In this document: positions 1-8,562 of the stretch, one piece after another
Layout of the letters: each line of letters opens with the position of its first letter
How positions within the stretch are numbered: the first letter of the stretch is position 1
Virus record (IMG/VR): IMGVR_UViG_3300008107_005855
Span: 1-64,000 of that record
Source of the DNA: a virus
Reading direction: 5' to 3' (one strand)
DNA length: 64,000 nt
Made by a program: the position numbers and the translations under genes
The notes under the pieces: model-generated
What the model was told of the DNA's origin: nothing
Seen by the model: only the letters and a program-made list of their open reading frames with translations
The model's database searches: none

Positions 1-93
1 AAACCAATTGATGTTAAATGTGACAATTGCACACACGAATTCAAAGTTGATTTAACTTTTGATTATGCTAGTTTTTTCGACAACGGCTCTTGA
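1..93 (+). CDS. 26: Baseplate hub protein, gp26-like (C-terminal end only)
   Basis: The window opens inside a gene; only the last 30 codons are present, ending at TGA 91-93. The visible tail has a CxxC pair (residues 7 and 10 of the fragment) followed by an LTFDYASFF-type ending. I associate this with the C-terminus of the T4 gp26-like baseplate hub family of marine T4-type phages. The family assignment rests on recall of that ending and on the downstream neighbour, because most of the protein lies outside the window. The next gene starts at TTG 90, overlapping this stop codon, so the two are probably translationally coupled. In T4, gene 26 is likewise followed by 51. Confidence 0.55.
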   Translation, partial: KPIDVKCDNCTHEFKVDLTFDYASFFDNGS

Positions 94-308
94 CACTAGA
101 CAACGAAGACATCATCGAATTAATCAAACAATACGATAAAGAGTCAAGAGCCATAAAAGAAGAAGCACTACGTAATTGTTGGTACATGCGTGGCGGAATC
201 ACATATGATATTGCCATGGAACTAGGTCCAGAAGAACGAAAGATAATTTCTGAAATTATCAAAGAGAATTTAGAAACTACTAAGAAGTCTGGGCTTAACT
301 TCTTTTAA
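90..308 (+). CDS. Small conserved protein in the gp51 (baseplate hub assembly) position
   Basis: A 72-residue, highly charged, helical-looking protein with a TTG start overlapping the stop of the gp26-like gene. It has no signal peptide or membrane segment. The stretch around WYMRGG and the ending KKSGLNFF look conserved from other marine myophages, but I cannot name a domain. In T4 the gene after 26 is 51, a hub assembly factor of 249 residues, so this would be a much shorter functional replacement if it is one. It is the last + strand gene before a terminator-like region, so it closes the hub operon. The function is inferred from position only. Confidence 0.5.
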   Translation: MTLDNEDIIELIKQYDKESRAIKEEALRNCWYMRGGITYDIAMELGPEERKIISEIIKENLETTKKSGLNFF

Positions 309-318
309 CTTCTTTTAA

Positions 319-370
319 AGACTTGCTACGCAAGTCTGTTGTTTTCGCTATCGCTCAACAACATTTTTTT
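319..370 (+). terminator. Double hairpin terminator after the hub genes
   Basis: Two consecutive hairpins follow the stop codon at 308. The first pairs AGACTTGC (319-326) with GCAAGTCT (330-337) around a 3-nt loop. The second pairs GTTGTT (338-343) with AACAAC (357-362) and runs into seven T residues (364-370). The second has the form of a Rho-independent terminator for the + strand operon. A direct repeat of AACTTCTTTT lies just upstream. Confidence 0.7.
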
Positions 371-409
371 AACTTTCTTTTTTAAGTATCATCTAGATTA
401 ATTGGTCAT

Positions 410-432
410 AATTCACCCTCTACGGGTGAATT
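410..432. terminator. Perfect 9-bp hairpin, terminator-like
   Basis: AATTCACCC (410-418) pairs perfectly with GGGTGAATT (424-432) around a 5-nt loop. No T-run follows on either strand, so it may be a transcript-stabilising or weak terminating hairpin between the convergent operons rather than a classical terminator. Confidence 0.5.
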
Positions 433-461
433 AACAATGCATCATCTGAGTAGCACAGTCA

Positions 462-617
462 TCTATTCTAAAGAGATTCGTCTTACGACAGCGGAGGCGG
501 TTGACCGGTACCCCCTACTCTAGCTTCACATGTCAACGGAACCCTAGTAATCCGGAATAGACCCAAATTCTATAAGCTGAGGTTGTATCTTTTTCACATT
601 GCCTCGACCTTTTCAGC
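462..617 (+). ncRNA. Candidate structured RNA in the gene-free stretch 433-729
   Basis: About 300 nt between the convergent operons have no convincing gene. Nested complementary segments are visible: TCTATTC (462-468) with GAATAGA (555-561), GATT (475-478) with AATC (549-552), a small TCGT/ACGA hairpin at about 478-488, GTTGAC (500-505) with GTCAAC (532-537), then GCTGA (576-580) with TCAGC (613-617). A further GTCG...CGAC hairpin lies at 689-704. The stretch looks less AT-rich than its neighbours. I could not match it to tRNA, tmRNA or a known riboswitch. The strand is uncertain; + is chosen because a T-run (about 630-636) follows the last stem. An open frame at 636-917 runs into the next gene and looks like chance. 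Confidence 0.35.
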
Positions 618-729
618 CTGAAGTTAGCTTTTTTCTTGCAACGCACTAGATCTAACGGCACAGCCCTACCTGTACAGTCTCAAAGTGAGTCGAGGTACCC
701 CGACCAAACAAAGTTGCTATGTGATGTAA

Positions 730-1515
730 TTAATTTAAGATTTGAAAGTGATTGCCGGAGAGTGCCAAAAGACAGTAGCGTTCGATTCGATTTAGAGAAG
801 TGTCGTGGTAGTTGTAGTCTTGGGTGCCAATGTAGTATCTGTATTTTGGTGATGAGATGTAGTTTGTGTTTTGATCAAGCCATGATGTGTAGTAGAGTTT
901 GCATTGATCTCGAATAGTAAATCCAAGATCTGATAGTTTATATTTTAAACTGATCCAATTTAATAATAAAGTATCCACAAGTAGATAATTTGGACTGCGA
1001 GCCTGTTCAATATTTTTTAAATGTTGCACAGCCACACAGTAAGTTTCGTAATCCAACGACTCTTGTTGATACTTATCATTGTGTCTGAGGTGAATATGTA
1101 AATCGTTAACTCCGTCGTTTTCCGATCTAAATGCTCGCTTTGCCATGTGAGATTGTATTATAAAGCTAAAATAAGTTTTGGTTGGTTTTATATCAATTAT
1201 ATCAAATTTTTCAAATTCTGGAATAAAGCCATGACATCTAAAAATGTAGTCTGTTTTTTCAGTGGATAGTTTTTTTAAAGTTTCGATTATACGATTTAAT
1301 GTTTCTCGGTCTTCATAATCGGACATTCGCCCGCTTAAATTGGCCAATTCTGGATACTGTGTAACTAATTCTGTGAACTCAGTTGTAGTACGCCCGGACT
1401 CTGTTAATTCTTTAAATTTTATATTAGATTGCAATTCTGGATTGCTGTCTAACAGTATTTTTAAAACAGTGTCCCCACCGCTACCACTGGGCCATCGCAA
1501 TAGTTGCACAGTCAT
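730..1515 (-). CDS. Sulfotransferase-like P-loop protein (uncertain)
   Basis: A 261-residue protein beginning with a strand and a glycine/serine-rich loop (PSGSGGDT, about residues 9-16) that could be the 5'-phosphosulfate-binding loop of a sulfotransferase-type fold. No other diagnostic motif is clear, so the catalytic assignment is tentative. The rest is rich in aromatic and charged residues, ending in Tyr-rich helices typical of marine-phage accessory transferases. It is the last gene of the minus-strand operon and overlaps the resolvase-like gene by 4 nt. Two further possible sulfotransferases lie in the same operon (5673-6554 and 8563-9534). Confidence 0.4.
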   Translation of the reverse strand: MTVQLLRWPSGSGGDTVLKILLDSNPELQSNIKFKELTESGRTTTEFTELVTQYPELANLSGRMSDYEDRETLNRIIETLKKLSTEKTDYIFRCHGFIPEFEKFDIIDIKPTKTYFSFIIQSHMAKRAFRSENDGVNDLHIHLRHNDKYQQESLDYETYCVAVQHLKNIEQARSPNYLLVDTLLLNWISLKYKLSDLGFTIRDQCKLYYTSWLDQNTNYISSPKYRYYIGTQDYNYHDTSLNRIERYCLLALSGNHFQILN

Positions 1516-2018
1516 GCACAGCGCCCTTTAACAGCTTCTTTGTTGTGTAACCAAAAAAGATCATATTCTAAAATCCACCAGCGACCATGTTTTGTACTAT
1601 TATACACACTATATCCTTGATCGGCGCCTATTACGGGATCTTGAACCGCAACAAATTTTCCCTTGCGATTAAATTTCATTATCAAAATACTATAATCGCC
1701 GGAGTCTGCAACTTCTAACAGTTGCCCTAACCAAGCATCAAGAATTTTAACTTCTCCTGAGTACAGCTGATGGAATGGAAAATCTTTATAACTTTTACAT
1801 TCTGTATTGAATCGCGGAAAACTCTGACCGGGTATAATATCGCCTTTAAAACTGCGTATTTGACCTTCGTGTAAAAATTCTTTACGGGCAGAGTTAGTGC
1901 CGCCAATGTAGGCACCACTGTGCGGCACACGAATAAATCTTTCGCCGTATAGATTGGTTAAATGTTCGGCAACTTGGCGCTCCCAGGCGTTGCCCTTGGC
2001 TTTTTGTGGACTAGTCAT
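1512..2018 (-). CDS. Holliday-junction-resolvase-like PD-(D/E)XK nuclease
   Basis: 168 residues. The N-terminus has KGNAWERQ (residues 8-15), the conserved basic/Glu start of Hjc-like resolvases. PHSGA follows, then GDI (about residues 59-61) and TECKSYKD (about 72-79), which together give the E...GD...ExK metal-binding pattern of the PD-(D/E)XK nuclease fold. The length fits archaeal-type Hjc resolvases. It probably cleaves branched DNA made during replication or packaging, in the role filled by endonuclease VII in T4. It overlaps radical SAM and sulfotransferase-like genes and shares an operon with gp46/gp47, which fits a recombination role. The exact substrate is inferred. Confidence 0.65.
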   Translation of the reverse strand: MTSPQKAKGNAWERQVAEHLTNLYGERFIRVPHSGAYIGGTNSARKEFLHEGQIRSFKGDIIPGQSFPRFNTECKSYKDFPFHQLYSGEVKILDAWLGQLLEVADSGDYSILIMKFNRKGKFVAVQDPVIGADQGYSVYNSTKHGRWWILEYDLFWLHNKEAVKGRCA

Positions 2019-2889
2019 ACTTGTAATTAGTTAATTCAATTTCCTGTTGCCACTGATTTGAAAAACTAGTTTGCCCATATCTAGTACCGCAGTTTGTTTT
2101 GCAAATTGGATCAGGGCTGGTAGTCCATGTTTCTTTTAACTGTGAAAACCAACTTACTACATTATTATTTGGCTGTGAAAGGCCATGCCAACAACAAGGA
2201 AACCAATCCCCTTGTGCATTTACATATACACTCTGTTCTTTAAGTACATGACAATCGATATCAACTGATTCTATCACAGGATCAATCCAATTACGTGGAG
2301 GCCGCAAAAATGCTACAGGAACTTCGTTGTGTCGTTTGCTGACCTTGGCTCGGAACCAACTAAAACCTAAATCTTTGGCTAACTTGGCACAGTCACTGAC
2401 TTGATGCTCGTTGTGTTCAAATATCAGCATGTCCCAATGTGCGCTACCACCAGAGTCAATAAAAGTTTTAGCATTATTGATTACATGATGCCAGGCAACA
2501 TTTTTTCGATATATGTGATTGGTGTCTTCTAATCCGTCAATGCTGAATACCACATAGTCTAATGGGTTTGAAAATAATCGACCCAATTCAGTCCAAAATT
2601 TTCTATTACGTAATCCACCATTGGTATTCATTCCTAACACAATGTTTGGATTGTGCTGTCTAAAGTATCTGTAAATTTCCACAGCATCTTCAGCTGCCGC
2701 AGGGTCGCCTAAATTGCCGCACATGAACATTTTGTCCAGCGATTGAATAAATTCAACAGAAAATATTTCTTTAGCTTTTGATGCTGACATAGAGACTATC
2801 TCGTAACCAGTTTGGTATGTACGAGGGCACTGCGGACATTCGGCCTGACAGATAGTAGTGGGTTCTAGGTGCAGTACTTTTGCAGTCAT
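2011..2889 (-). CDS. Radical SAM enzyme with C-terminal SPASM-like cysteines
   Basis: A 292-residue protein from the ATG at 2889, chosen because it gives a 4-nt ATGA overlap with the upstream gene; a start at 2928 would add 13 residues and a deep overlap. The [4Fe-4S]-binding CxxxCxxC motif is at residues 14-21 (CQAECPQC). The MCGNLGDPA stretch replaces the usual GGEP strand, and CCWHG and CKTNCG near the C-terminus look like auxiliary cluster ligands of a SPASM-type domain. It should use S-adenosylmethionine to start a radical reaction; the substrate is unknown. It is paired with the next radical SAM gene. Confidence 0.75.
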   Translation of the reverse strand: MTAKVLHLEPTTICQAECPQCPRTYQTGYEIVSMSASKAKEIFSVEFIQSLDKMFMCGNLGDPAAAEDAVEIYRYFRQHNPNIVLGMNTNGGLRNRKFWTELGRLFSNPLDYVVFSIDGLEDTNHIYRKNVAWHHVINNAKTFIDSGGSAHWDMLIFEHNEHQVSDCAKLAKDLGFSWFRAKVSKRHNEVPVAFLRPPRNWIDPVIESVDIDCHVLKEQSVYVNAQGDWFPCCWHGLSQPNNNVVSWFSQLKETWTTSPDPICKTNCGTRYGQTSFSNQWQQEIELTNYKYD

Positions 2890-3920
2890 TGGTATTTCGG
2901 AATCCGTATATCTGTCACATGCATACAACGATTAAGTCTGCAGGTGACTGGCTTTGTGGGCCAAACTACAGTGTCTTTATAAAGATTGCCTAGATAATCT
3001 TGATTACATAATGCAATGTAAGTATCGCCATCGGGCCTTATATGCAAACCATTTATGCCAGCAAAGCAGGTCCAGTCTTTGAAATTTGTATAGCCGTTGT
3101 TAACTAATTCGGTGCAGTGATTTTTACTAACAGAACCGTCAGACCAGATACTGGTTACGTCTTTGTCTGTGGCTTTAAAATTGGTATTGTCTCTAACAAA
3201 CTTTAATTCTTCTTCGGTGTAGTATTGATTGATATAAAAATCATAATTGGCCAACAATAGATCTTTACTGCTGTACAATCCAACTTGGCTGGCTTTTTCG
3301 TTAGGTCTTACTACTGTAATTGTGTCTGTTTTAATTTGCGGATTGACAATTTTGTATATGGTGTTTACACCAGCATCAGCCAATCGTTGTCCGGTTTGTT
3401 TTACTAGATCTAACTCGCCAGCTTCAATCATTAAATTTGCTTTGACACGCTCTGGCCCGTATGCTTGATGCATTTCAATTATCTTTTCTACTTTTTCGTT
3501 AACTGTACTATGATTGTTTTCAAAATGAATACTAAAATTTAAATCATTTAAAAAGTTCATGGCACGATGATATACCTTGACTGGTGCGCTGGTATTGGTC
3601 ATAACGCTAACACTAGCTGTTGTAGGTAATGTAGACAGGTATTCAAAAAAATCAGGCAGATTTTTTACAATAAAAGGCTCTCCGCCGGTGAAATCGTAGT
3701 ATATTTGTTTGTTTATACTGTGTGCATAAGCATCAAGTTTATTGGCCTGCGTAATCAAATGTTCTACCGTGGGTATTTCGCTGGTAGTATCGTGATACTC
3801 ACTGCTACAATAACTGCAATCGTAATTGCATCTGATCAACAATCGCCAAAGTATCTCAATGTAACTTGATCTTGGGCGAATCATGTTAGCCATTGTGCCG
3901 CTAACCGCTTTTAGTTTCAT
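2886..3920 (-). CDS. Radical SAM enzyme
   Basis: 344 residues. CxxxCxxC lies at residues 31-38 (CNYDCSYC), followed by a GGEPF strand that binds SAM. The C-terminal part has separated cysteines (CTELV, CFAG, CNQDY, CRLNRC) that could bind an auxiliary cluster, and a stretch typical of SPASM proteins, with a glycine-rich turn and LGNLY. It overlaps gp46 upstream and the second radical SAM gene downstream by ATGA junctions, so the three are coupled. Unlike the array at 42.5-50.7 kb, here the radical SAM core is at the N-terminus. The substrate is unknown. Confidence 0.75.
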   Translation of the reverse strand: MKLKAVSGTMANMIRPRSSYIEILWRLLIRCNYDCSYCSSEYHDTTSEIPTVEHLITQANKLDAYAHSINKQIYYDFTGGEPFIVKNLPDFFEYLSTLPTTASVSVMTNTSAPVKVYHRAMNFLNDLNFSIHFENNHSTVNEKVEKIIEMHQAYGPERVKANLMIEAGELDLVKQTGQRLADAGVNTIYKIVNPQIKTDTITVVRPNEKASQVGLYSSKDLLLANYDFYINQYYTEEELKFVRDNTNFKATDKDVTSIWSDGSVSKNHCTELVNNGYTNFKDWTCFAGINGLHIRPDGDTYIALCNQDYLGNLYKDTVVWPTKPVTCRLNRCMHVTDIRIPKYQ

Positions 3921-5686
3921 ATTATTTCAACGTCGGTGTTATAGCTGGTAAAGCCATTTTCTTTTACTACATGCAACGTGTTATTAACTCGTCCTGCCAA
4001 TTCATCTTTGTGACTGACTAACCAAATACTCTTGTTATGGTCACGACTCATCTTTTTCAGAATAGCAAGACTATTTTCTACACCACTTGCATCCATACCG
4101 GAGTCAATTAATTCGTCAATGAACAACAAATTGATTGGTTGGTATAGACTTTCCCACACATCTCTAAAACTCCAGCTCAATGAAAGTATAAGCCTATTAC
4201 GCTCACCTCTACTTAAATTATCAAAGTCAAGGTCTCTACCAAGTTCAGTGATTTCTACACTTAAATCATTTAAAAATTTAACTGTGTGTGGCAAGCCGAT
4301 GCGATCCAGATACTGCCCTAGTCGCAGATTTAAATAACTTAAATTTTGATCAATGATTCGTTTTCTTATAAAACTGTCTTTGTTGGTTAACAGTTTAAGT
4401 AGAAATTCTTGATGTTCTCTAACAGTAGTCAATTCATTTATTAAATCAAAGCTGACTTCGGACAAGGCTTGTTCGCTCATTTCTTTAATTTGTTCCCCAT
4501 AAGGATCATGCTCGTCGCTCTTTGCATTCAATTGACTCAAAATATTACCAAGACTGGCACGATGTTCAAATGCATCAGACTCGTTGTCGTAAAACGTTTT
4601 TGGGATTGGGCCCAACTCGCCCAACTCTTTTAGTTTGTCGGTGTGCTCAAACAATTGTGTATTAGTTGCTAGTGCTTGTAGTGCGGCTTCCTGTAATGCC
4701 TTGCGTTTTTCCTCTAGCAAATTTTCTTGTTTACTGTCGTGAAATGCTTGACCACAAGAATGACACGTATGATTTTCTAGACTGGCAATTTCTGTCCTAA
4801 GCTGGTCGATTAATTTTTGTTCTCGTCTTTCATCGAGCTCACAGCGTCGAACCCAACTGTTAAGATCGTTTATTTGTTTTTGTTTTTCGTTGTAGCTAGC
4901 CAGCAATTGATGAGCGGCCAATTCAGCTTCGATGTCAATTTGACTCAACTGATCATATGCTTTTTGCAAATCATCAATGTCTTGATTGTGTTTATTCAGC
5001 CAAAGAGTTTGTCTACGTTTTAAACTTTCAATTTGTTCTTGTATTCGTTTGTTTGCATCAGTGACTGCTTTAATTCTAAAATCTTCTTGTACTATTGCAT
5101 CTTTAGTTGACTTGATTGATTCTTTAAGTATTTCTGCTTTTTCGCTTAATAAAGTAATGCCAAGTAATTGTTCAATGATAGTGCGCTGATCATTGGCTTT
5201 TAAAGACAAGAAAGGCTCGGTGTAGGTATTCAAAGCCAATATATGCTTAAACATATCATGGCTCATGCCTAACATGCGTTCAATTTCTGATTGTGTTTCT
5301 CTGCTGTCGCCTTGTGCTTCGTCTGTGATTTCTTTTTCAACATCCCCAACAAAAAATTTCATAACGTTGGGCTTTCTTCCTCGCTCAATCTTGTAGTTTA
5401 TGCCATTTTTTTCAAAGTTAACAGTTACAAGCATTCCTTTACTGTTTGTTTTATTAATTAAATTGTCTTTTTTGATATTAGTTAATGCCTGCCCGTATAG
5501 TCCATAACTTAATGCATTAATAATGGTTGTTTTACCAGTTCCGTTCCTGGCGCCAGAATCGTCACCACCAAGGTCAAGATTTTCTCCTAGTACCAGTGTT
5601 AAATCTTTTCTATTAAAATTAATAGCTTGAGTAGCGTTTCCTACGCTCATAAAATTCTTTACAGTTAAGTCACTAATTTGAATCAT
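3917..5686 (-). CDS. 46: Recombination endonuclease large subunit, gp46 (SbcC/Rad50-like ATPase)
   Basis: 589 residues. The Walker A loop is GARNGTGKTT (about residues 45-54), with an insertion between the GEN strand and the loop. Long coiled-coil arms flank a CxxC zinc hook (CHSC, about residue 308). The ABC signature LSRGERN is near 492 and the Walker B strand LLFIDEL near 518. Rad50/SbcC proteins pair with an Mre11/SbcD nuclease (gp47, 7519-8538) to resect double-strand ends, feeding recombination-dependent replication in T4. The length is close to T4 gp46 (560). gp47 lies upstream in the same operon but three accessory genes separate the two. Confidence 0.95.
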   Translation of the reverse strand: MIQISDLTVKNFMSVGNATQAINFNRKDLTLVLGENLDLGGDDSGARNGTGKTTIINALSYGLYGQALTNIKKDNLINKTNSKGMLVTVNFEKNGINYKIERGRKPNVMKFFVGDVEKEITDEAQGDSRETQSEIERMLGMSHDMFKHILALNTYTEPFLSLKANDQRTIIEQLLGITLLSEKAEILKESIKSTKDAIVQEDFRIKAVTDANKRIQEQIESLKRRQTLWLNKHNQDIDDLQKAYDQLSQIDIEAELAAHQLLASYNEKQKQINDLNSWVRRCELDERREQKLIDQLRTEIASLENHTCHSCGQAFHDSKQENLLEEKRKALQEAALQALATNTQLFEHTDKLKELGELGPIPKTFYDNESDAFEHRASLGNILSQLNAKSDEHDPYGEQIKEMSEQALSEVSFDLINELTTVREHQEFLLKLLTNKDSFIRKRIIDQNLSYLNLRLGQYLDRIGLPHTVKFLNDLSVEITELGRDLDFDNLSRGERNRLILSLSWSFRDVWESLYQPINLLFIDELIDSGMDASGVENSLAILKKMSRDHNKSIWLVSHKDELAGRVNNTLHVVKENGFTSYNTDVEII

Positions 5687-6554
5687 AAAGGTTCCGCTTA
5701 ATTTTTATATAGTATACTACATCTTTTGTACTTTTAAAATAGTACTCTTGCTCAAATGGCATTTCCACTTCGAAGACATTTTCTAAAACACCGTTGATAT
5801 AGCTTTCTTGAAACAATGATAGATCGGGTATGTCTCTGAACTTTTTGTTTATAATATCATCTACGATAGCATCGCAAATTGTTTTGTCATGAAGATACGG
5901 AATCGAAGATAAAAATTGTTCATGTAAATGTTTCAGTGAAGCAGTATCCATTGGTAAATTAAAAAACAAACTTAACTCATCGATTGATTTTTTGAAAAAC
6001 TCCCAAGAATAAAAATTTTTTAGATCCCATGTAAAAACTTTTGCATTTGTTGGATAATGCATAGATTTTTGTTTAAGCCAATAGCCATTTATGTTTGGGT
6101 TTTTAAAACTAAACTTAAAAAATTCTCTAAGTATGTGTCTTGGTATACTGCTGTCGTTTCTATTTAAAAATGGATAGCTGGTATATATTTCTTCTAATAA
6201 CAAAGAATAAAATTTATTGTTTAATTTTTTAACAGTATCGACACTCAATTGATTGTTGTCAATACCAAAGTCTCCGGCTCTGAGTAAACTTAGACTGCTT
6301 ACCAGCAACAGATCATCTTGACTAAAATTTATTGATATTATTTTATCAAATTGAGAAAGTTCTTTTATGTATAACTCAAACCAATGTTCTGCATAAAATA
6401 ATTTCTTGCTATTATATTCATTGCTTTTTTGATGACTGGTACCTAAATTGCCAAATGGATTAAAATTAACCACAGAACTGCCAGAAGCATGATTTAAACA
6501 TACCTCTAAGAAATTTCCATGTGTGCCGGCAACAAAATCAATTGGTATTTTCAT
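5673..6554 (-). CDS. Sulfotransferase-like accessory protein
   Basis: 293 residues. The N-terminus (IDFVAGTHGNFLE, about residues 5-17) is a strand followed by a Gly-x-x-Gly-x-Phe loop and a helix, as in the phosphosulfate-binding start of a group of marine-phage sulfotransferase-like proteins. The remainder has many Phe, Tyr, Lys and Asn residues and no other motif I can name. It lies between gp47 and gp46 and overlaps gp46 by 14 nt. This gene and the two upstream look more AT-rich than gp46/gp47, which suggests an inserted cassette. It could also be a kinase-like P-loop protein; the assignment is weak. Confidence 0.4.
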   Translation of the reverse strand: MKIPIDFVAGTHGNFLEVCLNHASGSSVVNFNPFGNLGTSHQKSNEYNSKKLFYAEHWFELYIKELSQFDKIISINFSQDDLLLVSSLSLLRAGDFGIDNNQLSVDTVKKLNNKFYSLLLEEIYTSYPFLNRNDSSIPRHILREFFKFSFKNPNINGYWLKQKSMHYPTNAKVFTWDLKNFYSWEFFKKSIDELSLFFNLPMDTASLKHLHEQFLSSIPYLHDKTICDAIVDDIINKKFRDIPDLSLFQESYINGVLENVFEVEMPFEQEYYFKSTKDVVYYIKIKRNLYDSN

Positions 6555-7086
6555 ACTCTATATATAAAAGGTCATTTTTAACATCGTATGAAAATTTTTC
6601 AATACGGTATCGATCTAATTCGAGTTGGCTTAAATTTTTAATTCTATTATCAAATCTATTGTCATCGATAAAAGTTAAATTTAAACGTAAAATTATTTTA
6701 GTTGGTGTGTACTTGTTTGATGTTTGTGTTAATATCTTGTGTAGGTCATCGACTGATCGATATTTTAATAAAGGACTACGATCAAAAATCAATACAGATT
6801 TATTTAATTTGACTTCGGGCCATCCAATATCTTGCTCTTTTTGATCGTCTATTAATCTATCAAAGTAATCTATGGGCAATTTAAAATTTTTTACTGATGT
6901 CAGGGTTTCTAATTTATAAACTTTTTTGTTAAAATGCTCTTCATAATGCTTGCCCAAACAATCAACCATTATTGGAAGGTCGTGCATTGAAATGTCAATT
7001 AACGGTGTAATATTATGACGACTTTGTTTATAAACTAAATTATAAAAGTCTTGCCGATTCTCATCCGTTATTGTTGTTTGTTGCAT
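6538..7086 (-). CDS. Unknown protein in the gp46-gp47 cassette
   Basis: A 182-residue protein with no recognised domain, no cysteine cluster and no membrane segment. It is rich in Asp, Asn, Lys and Ile and looks like an alternating alpha/beta protein, with strands such as SVLIFDRS and KIILRLNLTF. It overlaps both neighbours (17 nt with the sulfotransferase-like gene, 26 nt with the upstream unknown gene), so the three are probably co-translated. AT-rich codon use suggests it arrived with the cassette that separates gp47 from gp46. No function is proposed. Confidence 0.6.
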   Translation of the reverse strand: MQQTTITDENRQDFYNLVYKQSRHNITPLIDISMHDLPIMVDCLGKHYEEHFNKKVYKLETLTSVKNFKLPIDYFDRLIDDQKEQDIGWPEVKLNKSVLIFDRSPLLKYRSVDDLHKILTQTSNKYTPTKIILRLNLTFIDDNRFDNRIKNLSQLELDRYRIEKFSYDVKNDLLYIEYENTN

Positions 7087-7522
7087 ATATCCAAGTCAAT
7101 GGTTGTATAAAGTTAAACTTTTTTCCTTTATCATTATCGTCTGCTCCTTTGGATTTGACATCAAATCCTTTAGCAGACAATTGAGTCTCTGCTATATTAA
7201 TTAAGTTACTACCAACTTCTGAATTGCAACGATATGTGACTTTTATGTCATTGCCTAATAGATAATACCTATTAATTCCTAGGTAACAACTTTTAATATT
7301 TGGCAAGCAATATTTTTCAATCTTATTTAAAAGATCACTGATCCAGAAAGGTGAGTTTAAAATCAAAATTAAATTGTTTTGATCTCCGCTTTGATTTAAA
7401 TGAGATGCAAAATTGGAGTCATGTCCTATATACGAGACAGATTTACTTTTGAATAGATCTAAAATTATCTTGTCTTGAGCGCATAAATTATTACCTAGTT
7501 GAACTAATCTTGGTAATTTCAT
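7061..7522 (-). CDS. Unknown protein in the gp46-gp47 cassette
   Basis: A 153-residue protein with no domain I recognise. The start ATG at 7522 overlaps the gp47 stop by 4 nt, so it is coupled to gp47. The N-terminal half reads as alternating strands and helices around YIGHDSNFASHL and LILILNSPFWI, which could be a nucleotide- or SAM-binding fold, but there is no diagnostic motif. The C-terminus is rich in Lys, Asp and Asn. It forms a pair with 6538-7086. No function is proposed. Confidence 0.6.
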   Translation of the reverse strand: MKLPRLVQLGNNLCAQDKIILDLFKSKSVSYIGHDSNFASHLNQSGDQNNLILILNSPFWISDLLNKIEKYCLPNIKSCYLGINRYYLLGNDIKVTYRCNSEVGSNLINIAETQLSAKGFDVKSKGADDNDKGKKFNFIQPLTWIYATNNNNG

Positions 7523-8538
7523 AAAGTCTGATAAATTTGTAATAGTAAGTTAGGATCAAAAGATTCTGAATTAATATTCACAATTTGATCAGTGACAATT
7601 TGATCTACTGATTCAAATTTTATATCTCCGATATTAATATTTTCTTCTCCAAATTCAGATTTTTTACTAGGGACCAATACAATTTCTCTAAGGCCAAAAT
7701 TTGACACAAAGTTTTCTTTAATAAAAGTGGCTTCCTCGTAACTGATGTCTACATCCAAATTGACCCTAACATGCATGCCAGGTTGTAGCATGGCTTCTGT
7801 GTGTGTTAGCACATCTTTTAGCCCGTACACACGATATTTAGGTTGATCGGGCCATGCATGGAATGTGGGTTCTTTGCCCCACTCTAGTATCATCATACCG
7901 CGATCGTCGTCGCCAGCATCGGCATAGTTATGAGGAAAACAGTTGCCAATGTATGTGATATTTTTTTGTGTTTGTCGTTTGTGAAAGTGCCCGGTGTACA
8001 CATGTTCAAAGTTATAAAAGTGTTCTCTACGCAAGTCACCGTGTTCGGGCATGGCTACCATAGCATTCATTAAGTATCCGGGCAACTCAAAATGCCCAAA
8101 CATATAACGACCTTTTAATTTAGGTATGCGTTTATGGTCTTCGGCAACAAGCCAAGGAGCAATAACAACATCGCCGTCGCTGAACCAATCATTACAAATT
8201 TGTACGTTTGGTAAATGTTTGGCCCACTCAACTGATTGTATATCGCGCTTGTCACGATAATACAAGTCATGATTACCGGGTATAAAGTACACCTTGTCAA
8301 AATTTGCATTCAGATGTTCGAGTGCTTGCAGGCTATAATTTAGCGTAATAATATTTATTGACGCTCGATTATTGTGCCAGTCGCCTAGGAAGAAAGCAGT
8401 TTCACACCCGTTTTCTTTGGCAGTAGCAGTGGCCCATTTAATAAAATTTAAACAGTCCTCGTTATGGACTTGGCTGTTAGATTTAAGACCAAAATGTATG
8501 TCAGTGAAGACTGCGGCTTTTTTAAAAAGATTACTCAT
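7519..8538 (-). CDS. 47: Recombination endonuclease small subunit, gp47 (SbcD/Mre11-like)
   Basis: 339 residues, the same length as T4 gp47. The metallophosphoesterase motifs appear in order: DIHFG (about 12-16), GDWHN (about 51-55), GNHD (about 92-95), and GHFHK near 182, which carries the dimetal His ligands. It should act as the Mre11-type nuclease in complex with gp46. The C-terminal region would form the capping domain. It is the first of the recombination genes transcribed after the 8563-9534 gene and leads into the three-gene cassette that precedes gp46. Confidence 0.95.
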   Translation of the reverse strand: MSNLFKKAAVFTDIHFGLKSNSQVHNEDCLNFIKWATATAKENGCETAFFLGDWHNNRASINIITLNYSLQALEHLNANFDKVYFIPGNHDLYYRDKRDIQSVEWAKHLPNVQICNDWFSDGDVVIAPWLVAEDHKRIPKLKGRYMFGHFELPGYLMNAMVAMPEHGDLRREHFYNFEHVYTGHFHKRQTQKNITYIGNCFPHNYADAGDDDRGMMILEWGKEPTFHAWPDQPKYRVYGLKDVLTHTEAMLQPGMHVRVNLDVDISYEEATFIKENFVSNFGLREIVLVPSKKSEFGEENINIGDIKFESVDQIVTDQIVNINSESFDPNLLLQIYQTL

Positions 8539-8562
8539 AGAGCTCTTATTATAGACACTTAC

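Noticed and set aside
433-729. tRNA or tmRNA in the gene-free stretch
   Set aside because: No acceptor stem with GGTTCRA-type T-loop was found on either strand.
636-917. 93-codon + strand frame in the gene-free stretch
   Set aside because: It runs into the 3' end of the minus-strand sulfotransferase-like gene, is Cys- and Ser-rich without pattern, and has no ribosome-binding site; the structured RNA reading fits better.
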